From positions 1 to 17,085 of the forward strand of contig JAXJRQ010000047.1 in the NCBI GenBank assembly GCA_036310525.1: 17,085 nt of DNA, read 5' to 3'. The stretch's first letter is position 1. Every line of letters starts with the position of its first letter. Both the position numbers and the translations under genes were made by a program. Positions 1 to 5,487 of the stretch are shown here, piece after piece. Source of the stretch: UBA4716 sp036310525 (GTDB lineage: Bacteria > Bacillota > Clostridia > UBA1381). A model generated the notes under the pieces. The model saw only the letters and a program-made list of their open reading frames with translations, was not told the origin of the DNA and searched no databases.

Positions 1-228
1 CCCATCATAGTCGTTGACAGAATGAAGCTTGATGAAAATGAAAGCTTCGATAATCTCAAATACTATGTTGATGTTAACAGAAGGCAACGCCATGAAGTAA
101 AATATCCGCTTGACGAGCTTGATTTTACAACTAAAATCGGCAAGACGGAATATGAGGTGTCAACGAGTTTTGATATATCGGGAAAACAAACTTTATTGGA
201 ACAATTTAAAAAACTCATACTTTCATAA
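1..228 (+). CDS. TnpW-like small transposon protein, 3' part only
   Basis: The frame is open from the first base of the window and ends in a TAA at 226-228. The first in-frame ATG is at 22, but no ribosome site precedes it, so the true start is probably outside the window. The last 35 or so residues carry the pattern I recognise from TnpW-family proteins of Tn4451-like elements: an IGKTEYEVS strand followed by a short helix ending near a leucine-rich tail (EQFKKLIL). The role of TnpW proteins is not established. It lies 84 bp upstream of a large serine recombinase on the same strand, the usual company for this family. The N-terminal half (about 35 residues) I do not recognise. Family assignment is from memory of the motif and is moderately secure. 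Confidence 0.55.
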   Translation, partial: PIIVVDRMKLDENESFDNLKYYVDVNRRQRHEVKYPLDELDFTTKIGKTEYEVSTSFDISGKQTLLEQFKKLILS

Positions 229-230
229 AA

Positions 231-259
231 TTGTAGAACTTTGTCGGGCATTGTATAAT
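231..259 (+). promoter_or_regulatory. Candidate sigma-A promoter for the recombinase gene
   Basis: TTGTAG at 231-236 and a perfect TATAAT at 254-259 are separated by 17 bp. Transcription would start near 266 and give a leader of about 45 nt before the ATG at 313. The -10 box lies within the left arm of an imperfect palindrome (245-282), which could let a repressor or the recombinase itself limit expression. That regulatory idea is inference. Confidence 0.5.
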
Positions 260-282
260 GGGAACACCTTATGCAATGCTCG
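245..282 (+). repeat. Imperfect inverted repeat between TnpW-like gene and recombinase
   Basis: The arms 245-258 and 269-282 are complementary over 14 positions with two mismatches as DNA, both of which become G-U pairs in RNA. The loop is 10 nt (259-268). A transcript reading through from the TnpW-like gene would form a stable stem here, possibly acting as its terminator, although only a weak T-rich stretch follows. As DNA it overlaps the -10 box of the recombinase promoter and may be an operator. Confidence 0.5.
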
Positions 283-312
283 GTTTAGTTTGGAAAGGAG
301 ATTCAGAATAAA

Positions 313-1983
313 ATGAAAAAACAAACCGAAAGCATAGAAAAAATTACTGCCCTCTATTGCAGACTCTCTCAGGATGATGGCATAGACGGCGAAAGTAACA
401 GTATATCCAACCAAAAAGAAATCTTAATGCAATATGCAAGACAACATAAACTTCCCAATCCTCGTTTCTTTGTAGATGACGGAATATCAGGAACTACCTT
501 TGAAAGAAGTGGGTTCAAAGAAATGCAGGCTCTTGCAGAAGCAGGTCAGGTAGGAATTATTGTAGTAAAGGATTTATCCCGTTTCGGCAGAAACTATCTT
601 GAAGTTGGTAAATATCTTGAAATTACATATCCGACACTTGGTATAAGGTTTATTGCTATTCAGGAAAATGTAGATACTTCTCAAAACGGCGGAACAGAAA
701 TGATGCCGTTTCACAATATCTTCAATGAATGGTATGCTGCACAGACAAGTAAGAAAATTCGTGCCGTATGGAAAGCCAAAGCAGAAAAGGGAGAGCGTAT
801 TTCAACATTAATGCCTTATGGGTATATGAAATTGCCTGATAATCCTAAACAATGGATTATTGATGAAGCCGTTGCAGATAATGTGCGATATATTTTCAGA
901 TTGTGTTTAGAAGGTCTTGGTCCGGTTAAAATCGCAAGGCGTTTGGAACGAGAGGAAATACTAAATCCCACTGCTTATGCTTTATCAATGGACAGAAATA
1001 CAAATCACAAATCTGTTGCAAATCCGTATCGTTGGGAACAAAAGACTATTGTAAATATGCTCGAAAACAGACAATACACGGGATGTACAATCAATTTCAA
1101 AACAACAGTTCTAAGCTATAAAATCAACAAAAGAATTTATAATGACGAAAGCGATTGGCAAATTATACCTGACACACAAGAAGCTATTATAGATGAAGAT
1201 ACTTTTAATCGTGTGCAGGAATTACGAAAAAGCCGCCGCAGAAATACTGCAACCGGAAGAACAAGTTTATTTTCAGGTCTTATATACTGTGCTGATTGCG
1301 GTTCAAAACTTTATTTTTGTGCATCTAAAAGCGTAAAAGAGAAAAACGAATTTTTCAGGTGCTCTGCATATAAAGAAAACAGAGGTACTTGCACCATACA
1401 TTATATAAGAAATGTTGTGCTTGAAGAAATTGTTTTGCAGACTATTCGCAAAGTGGCTGAATATATAAGTCAGTATGAGCCTGTGTTCTTGTATCTGTAT
1501 AATAAGCAGCATAAACTAAATCAGGCTAAAGAACTCAATGATGCAAAACAAAAACTTTCCAAGTCCAAAAGGCGAATCGACGAGCTTGATACGCTGATAG
1601 AAAGAATCTATGAGGATAATGTACTTGGTAAAATATCAGATGAAAGATTCGCCCGTATGTCCGCAAACTATGAGGCAGAGCAAAAAAGCCTGATTTCAGA
1701 GGTCGATGAAACAGAAGAACTTATTGCCAAGTCTGAACTTAACAAGGTGGATTTAAAAGTATTTCTAAGAGAAATCAGGAAATGCACAGACATAAAAGAA
1801 TTAACACCAACCATTGTGAACACACTGATAAAAAGAATAGATTTGCACAATCCGGAAATTATTGAAGGGCATAAAAAAGTAAAAGTGGATATATCGTTTA
1901 CGGCAGCAGGGCTTATAAGTATACCTGACGAAAAAGAATTATTACATTTAATGAATGAGATACGCAATGAAAAAAGTGCGTAA
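313..1983 (+). CDS. Large serine recombinase (TnpX/TndX type)
   Basis: This 556-residue site-specific recombinase would excise and integrate the mobile element. The N-terminal resolvase domain (about 12-160) has the YCRLSQDD block with nucleophile Ser19, the DDGISGTTFERSGF block (55-68) and the KDLSRFGRN block (86-94) with Arg90 and Arg93. A recombinase domain follows (about 175-300). Next is a zinc ribbon with Cys326, Cys329, Cys350 and Cys360, then a long charged coiled-coil stretch (about 395-480) and a C-terminal DUF4368-like segment. The length is normal for large serine recombinases, and every key residue I checked is present. The ribosome site GGAAAGGAG (292-300) sits 12 nt before the ATG. 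It is the last gene of the element, and a strong hairpin follows. Its A-rich codon use differs from the genes to the right, as expected of horizontally acquired DNA. The exact element end was not found. Confidence 0.95.
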   Translation: MKKQTESIEKITALYCRLSQDDGIDGESNSISNQKEILMQYARQHKLPNPRFFVDDGISGTTFERSGFKEMQALAEAGQVGIIVVKDLSRFGRNYLEVGKYLEITYPTLGIRFIAIQENVDTSQNGGTEMMPFHNIFNEWYAAQTSKKIRAVWKAKAEKGERISTLMPYGYMKLPDNPKQWIIDEAVADNVRYIFRLCLEGLGPVKIARRLEREEILNPTAYALSMDRNTNHKSVANPYRWEQKTIVNMLENRQYTGCTINFKTTVLSYKINKRIYNDESDWQIIPDTQEAIIDEDTFNRVQELRKSRRRNTATGRTSLFSGLIYCADCGSKLYFCASKSVKEKNEFFRCSAYKENRGTCTIHYIRNVVLEEIVLQTIRKVAEYISQYEPVFLYLYNKQHKLNQAKELNDAKQKLSKSKRRIDELDTLIERIYEDNVLGKISDERFARMSANYEAEQKSLISEVDETEELIAKSELNKVDLKVFLREIRKCTDIKELTPTIVNTLIKRIDLHNPEIIEGHKKVKVDISFTAAGLISIPDEKELLHLMNEIRNEKSA

Positions 1984-1991
1984 AAACGGAC

Positions 1992-2026
1992 TAAAGCGGT
2001 GCAACCGCTGTGGTTACACCGCTTTA
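1992..2026. terminator. Strong hairpin after the recombinase gene
   Basis: A perfect 10-bp stem (1992-2001 with 2017-2026) continues inward, after a single mismatch, into a 4-bp stem (2003-2006 with 2012-2015) closed by a 5-nt loop. It begins 8 nt after the recombinase stop and lies between two convergent genes. There is no T-run after it on the plus strand. On the minus strand, a T5 run follows the stem after about 5 nt, so it may also, or mainly, stop transcription from the AraC gene. It could instead belong to the element end. Confidence 0.6.
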
Positions 2027-2062
2027 TGTGAATTACTGTCCTTTAGTGTAGTGCCCTAATGC

Positions 2063-2647
2063 TCACACATTATTTTTTTCTGAATACATACTTCTATACT
2101 CACTCGGCGTTACGCCTGTGTATTTTTTGAATATTCGCATAAAGCTTATCTGATTGTCATATCCGACAAGTGCAGAGATGTCGTTTACCTTATGCTGACT
2201 TGAAACAAGAAGCTCTTTTGCCTTTTCCACTCTTTTATAGATAAGATACTCGGTAAAGCGCTTGCCCGTAGATGATTTAAACACCCTGCTCAGGTGCGAA
2301 TCGCTTACCTTGAATTTCTCGGCGGTTGCGCTGAGGCTTGTAAGCGGATTCATATAGCTCTCGTCAATGTATTCAATTACCTGCGCAACAAGATTATTCT
2401 GCGAGAAGCTTATATTCTGCGTTTGTCTGAACACATCAAGAATATCCAGCAGAATTTTTGAGAGGTTTTCTGTAACTGAGTTTATGTCTGTACACGAATC
2501 AATAATCTGATTTGAGTTGAGATAACGGTTGCTCAGCTGTGTATGTGAATACATTTCAACCGGCTTTATATAATGGTTTATCGTAAGCATAATAATCTGC
2601 AGTGCAAACTGTTTGCATATATCCACCGAAACCTTTTCCGAAATCAT
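2063..2647 (-). CDS. AraC-family DNA-binding domain, C-terminal part of a split regulator
   Basis: This 194-residue ORF has an alpha-helical linker (1-80) and a complete AraC/XylS double helix-turn-helix (about 87-190). The diagnostic second half reads GYDNQISFMRIFKKYTG followed by VTPSEYR. The same frame remains open upstream to about 2732 and encodes a charged helix (…FKDFDDSELKEQ…) that looks like a continuation of a larger protein, and the ATG at 2647 has no convincing ribosome site. I infer that this is the C-terminal end of the membrane-bound sensor encoded immediately upstream (2700-4028), cut off by a frame change at about 2700-2725. Without the sensor half it would bind DNA without signal input, if made at all. 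Its likely target is the divergent sugar-transport promoter near 4250. Confidence 0.85.
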   Translation of the reverse strand: MISEKVSVDICKQFALQIIMLTINHYIKPVEMYSHTQLSNRYLNSNQIIDSCTDINSVTENLSKILLDILDVFRQTQNISFSQNNLVAQVIEYIDESYMNPLTSLSATAEKFKVSDSHLSRVFKSSTGKRFTEYLIYKRVEKAKELLVSSQHKVNDISALVGYDNQISFMRIFKKYTGVTPSEYRSMYSEKNNV

Positions 2648-2699
2648 CTGCGATTTAAGCGTATCAATCTGTTCCTTAAGCTCACTGTCATCAAAGTCT

Positions 2700-4028
2700 T
2701 TAAATTCTTTTTGTTTCCTGATTTATAAGGCTGTCAAGGCGTTGCTGAATGAGGTTTGAAACAAGCACAAATTCATCATCGCCTGCAGACACGTTTTCGT
2801 TCTGACAGCTTATATCAAGCATGATTACAACAAAATTATTCGGATAAAGCATGATGTTTGTGGTTTCAAGCGTGGAAATGAATTTGTCGTAATTTATATC
2901 AAAGCCAAGAAGCATATTCATAATAATGTTCCAGCTCATTGCTTTTGCGTTTTTCTTATGCTCCGATTGCAGAACCTTTTGCTCCTCCACAAGCTCGGAA
3001 AGTGTTTTTTCAAGCTCGTTAAGCGTACCAAACTTACTTATCATGCCCGATGAGCGGTTCTTCATAACCGACGATGCAACCGAATGAACAAACTTGTCAA
3101 CAGGTGTATACATCATTTTCACAAGCAGGTATGCAAGTGAAACGGATACGAGGAATATCAGGGCGGAAAGTATGTATATAATAAGCTTTCCTCTGTCAAT
3201 CTGACGTGTAAACATCGTTTCGGGAATGGTGCTTACATATGTCCAGCCCGTGTAGCCTGATTTTGTATGGAACATAAGCGATTTCTGGTTATGGTATGTT
3301 GTTTCATACGGTGCATCGGACTGTTTTTGTGTGAGAATGTGCTGTGTGAACGGCTCTGATGAAATATTTGTACCTATATATGATTTGTTGTTGTGCGAAA
3401 ATACCGTTCCTGCCTGATTTACTACAAAAAATATTCCGTTTTTGTTTTCGGTGCGGTATTTGCTTATTGTTTCATATAATAATGTTTCGCTTACCTTTAC
3501 CGCAACGACTGACTTCTTATTATAAAGCGTTTTTACAAACAACAGTGTTCCGTCGGGATTTACGGTGTCTATCCAGCCGTTGACATTCTCAAAAAGCGCC
3601 TTTTTCACTACCGCATCAAGGTTTTCGGGAAGTGTTTCCGTACCGTCGGGATAACCCATGGATTTTTTTGAAATATCGGAATATACATATATATTGTTTA
3701 TCATGCTGTTTTTGTTCACTGCATCAATAAGCATTTTATGTACTTCGTACTTTTCCATAAGGTCGGGTGTCTGATTAAGTGTATATTTATTAAGCGACGA
3801 ATCCTTTGAAAGCGTCGTGATAAACATATCAATGTTTTTGAGCTGTGAATCAACATTCTGTTTTGTCTGGTCAAGGATGGTTTTGTTGGCGATGTTCATT
3901 TCGCTGTACAAAATATCCGTTACCGTATTAAAGCTTATAAAGCTGACTGTCAGAATAACAATAAGAAATAAAATTGAATTGGTTATTGTTGTCTGCCAGA
4001 ATAATTTGTTTATATTATTACTGTGCAT
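2700..4028 (-). CDS. Membrane sensor half of an AraC-type regulator (dCache + HAMP-like)
   Basis: This 442-residue ORF has the standard layout of transmembrane AraC regulators that sit beside LplABC-like sugar transporters. There is a first membrane helix (about 17-38), an extracellular double-Cache-like sensor (40-275), a second helix (281-303), a HAMP-like segment (305-355), and the start of a cytoplasmic degenerate GGDEF-like region containing NNFVVIMLDIS. It stops at TAA just as that region begins, and the expected helix-turn-helix lies downstream in another frame (2063-2647). Joined, the two pieces give about 655-660 residues; intact relatives as I remember them have about 740-790. So roughly 100 residues of the middle domain seem to be missing as well as the frame being lost. 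The ribosome site AAAGGATG precedes the ATG at 4028. It is transcribed divergently from the transporter. Confidence 0.85.
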   Translation of the reverse strand: MHSNNINKLFWQTTITNSILFLIVILTVSFISFNTVTDILYSEMNIANKTILDQTKQNVDSQLKNIDMFITTLSKDSSLNKYTLNQTPDLMEKYEVHKMLIDAVNKNSMINNIYVYSDISKKSMGYPDGTETLPENLDAVVKKALFENVNGWIDTVNPDGTLLFVKTLYNKKSVVAVKVSETLLYETISKYRTENKNGIFFVVNQAGTVFSHNNKSYIGTNISSEPFTQHILTQKQSDAPYETTYHNQKSLMFHTKSGYTGWTYVSTIPETMFTRQIDRGKLIIYILSALIFLVSVSLAYLLVKMMYTPVDKFVHSVASSVMKNRSSGMISKFGTLNELEKTLSELVEEQKVLQSEHKKNAKAMSWNIIMNMLLGFDINYDKFISTLETTNIMLYPNNFVVIMLDISCQNENVSAGDDEFVLVSNLIQQRLDSLINQETKRI

Positions 4029-4064
4029 AAAATCATCCTTTGATATTCATATTGATTTTATTTT

Positions 4065-4093
4065 AGTATATCACATCAAAACTCTTTTGTAAA
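4065..4093 (-). promoter_or_regulatory. Sigma-A-type promoter for the AraC regulator
   Basis: Read on the minus strand: TTTACA (4088-4093), a 17-bp spacer, then TATACT (4065-4070). It lies about 37-65 bp upstream of the regulator's ATG and its AAAGGATG ribosome site. Confidence 0.6.
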
Positions 4094-4239
4094 TTAAATA
4101 TATTTGATTTTTTGTTCTCAAAAACGGATTTTTCACTTGAAAATGTGCATATTTAGCGAAAAGGACAAAAAAGTTAAATTAACATCAAAAATGATTAATT
4201 CAAATATCAAAAAAGTTTTTTTGCGGCAAATATTTCATA

Positions 4240-4268
4240 TTGAAATGGGGTTTTCAGGGTGCTATGAT
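4240..4268 (+). promoter_or_regulatory. Sigma-A-type promoter for the sugar transporter operon
   Basis: TTGAAA (4240-4245), a 17-bp spacer, then TATGAT (4263-4268). The start point would be near 4275, about 39 nt before the permease ATG. The DNA between the two divergent promoters (4094-4239) is very AT-rich, with A- and T-runs and a short perfect palindrome at 4173-4183. This is where an AraC-type activator would be expected to bind, but I see no clear direct-repeat operator. Confidence 0.65.
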
Positions 4269-4313
4269 AAAGTTACAACAAATATCGGTGAAAGGAAGTG
4301 CACAAGTTAAATT

Positions 4314-5273
4314 ATGACAAACAAGCACAATTTGAAAAAAACATCTTCTGCCAAAGAGCTTCGGCGAAAGGGAGATATTTTAAAAGCACTGCGCCGTGAT
4401 TTCTGGCTGTATGTGTTTTTGGCTCCTGCGGTGATATACCTTATAATTTTTAAGTATCTCCCGATGCTGGGTATGGTAATAGGCTTTAAGGATTATTCCA
4501 TCGGCAGGGGTATCTGGGGCAGTGAATGGGTAGGCTTTGATAACTTTATACGACTTTTCAAAACACCAAACTTTTTCACTATTTTAAGAAACACGATTGG
4601 TCTTAATATCTTAAACCTCGTGTTCGGATTCCCGACGCCCATTATCCTGAGTCTTCTGATAAACGAGGTGCATCACAAATTTTACAAGCGTACGGTACAG
4701 ACGGTTTTATACGTACCGCATTTCGTTTCATGGGTAATTCTCGGCGGAATTGTTATTCAGATTACGTCAATGAACGGTCCGATAAGTGTGGCTATGCAGA
4801 GACTTTTCGGCACAGAACCTATTTCGTTTATCTCAGACCCTGTATCATGGGTTGTGATTTACGTAATATCGGGAATCTGGCAAAGCGCAGGCTGGGGTAC
4901 TATCATTTACCTTGCCGCAATAACCGGTGTTGACGCTCAGCTCTATGAAGCCGCACGAATAGACGGTGCAAACAAGTTCCAGCAGACAATATATGTCACG
5001 ATACCGTGTATCATGGGTACAATCGTAACACTTCTTATCCTGAGAATGGGAAGTATGCTCTCTGTAGGCTTTGAACAGATTTACATGCTTCAGAACAGTG
5101 CCGTGTTCGATGTTTCGGACGTTATAAGTACATATGAGTACAGAGTCGGTCTTGAACAGCGTCAGTACAGTCTCACAACCGCACTCGGCTTCTTCAAGGG
5201 TGTTGTCGGACTGATACTCGTTTTCGGCACAAATTCTATTGCAAAAAAATTAGGCGAAGGAGGATTATGGTAA
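4314..5273 (+). CDS. Sugar ABC transporter permease, LplB type
   Basis: This 319-residue inner-membrane subunit belongs to a two-permease importer for complex or oligomeric sugars. After a charged cytoplasmic N-terminus, the first helix (about 31-58) contains the FLAPAVIYLIIFKYLPM signature typical of LplB/YtfT-like proteins. Six hydrophobic segments follow overall. The cytoplasmic EAA loop that contacts the ATPase is intact (211-230: YEAARIDGANKFQQ then the IP pair). The protein ends in the usual short GEGGLW tail. The ATG at 4314 directly follows an in-frame TAA (4308-4310), so no longer form is possible; the AAAGGAAG ribosome site lies about 15 nt upstream, rather far. The second permease starts 1 nt after its stop. 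No ATPase is encoded here, which is normal for this family because a shared MsmX-like ATPase is used. Confidence 0.95.
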   Translation: MTNKHNLKKTSSAKELRRKGDILKALRRDFWLYVFLAPAVIYLIIFKYLPMLGMVIGFKDYSIGRGIWGSEWVGFDNFIRLFKTPNFFTILRNTIGLNILNLVFGFPTPIILSLLINEVHHKFYKRTVQTVLYVPHFVSWVILGGIVIQITSMNGPISVAMQRLFGTEPISFISDPVSWVVIYVISGIWQSAGWGTIIYLAAITGVDAQLYEAARIDGANKFQQTIYVTIPCIMGTIVTLLILRMGSMLSVGFEQIYMLQNSAVFDVSDVISTYEYRVGLEQRQYSLTTALGFFKGVVGLILVFGTNSIAKKLGEGGLW

Positions 5274-5274
5274 T

Positions 5275-5487
5275 ATGTTAAAGAGAATCAGCAAGGGCGA
5301 AGCAATTTTTAATGTCGTAAACTACATAATTCTCGCAATCTGTGTATTGGTTACTCTGCTGCCGTTCGCAATGATACTTGCAAAATCACTGAGCAGCAGT
5401 GTCGCAATTGAATCAGGTAAGCTGGACATCAAGCGTAAACGAAACATTGCTCACAAACGACCCGAGCGCAAAACCTGTTCAGCTTGA
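5275..5487 (+). pseudogene. Truncated second sugar permease (LplC/YtcP type), N-terminal fragment
   Basis: The first 48 or so residues match the start of YtcP/LplC permeases: a short amphipathic lead-in, then a membrane helix ending in LVTLLPFAMILAKSLSSS and a GK after VAIES. Intact family members have about 290 residues, with an EAA loop near the middle. Here homology stops at about 5415, and the remaining codons to the TGA at 5485-5487 (a basic stretch) are out-of-frame translation of a solute-binding protein fragment. About 240 residues, including the EAA loop, are missing, so the product cannot work as a permease and the importer encoded here is incomplete. The start is 1 nt after the stop of the first permease, so the two genes were translated together. 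Confidence 0.85.

Noticed and set aside
1668..1967. Minus-strand ORF of 99 codons inside the recombinase
   Set aside because: Antisense to the coiled-coil end of a well-supported recombinase; no ribosome site or family similarity.
4173..4183. Short perfect palindrome in the divergent intergenic region as the AraC operator
   Set aside because: An 11-bp AT-only-core palindrome in very AT-rich DNA is expected by chance, and AraC proteins usually bind direct repeats.
4104..4310. Small plus-strand ORF upstream of the permease
   Set aside because: It covers the promoter region, including the -35 and -10 boxes, has no ribosome site, and the translation is low-complexity Lys/Phe-rich.
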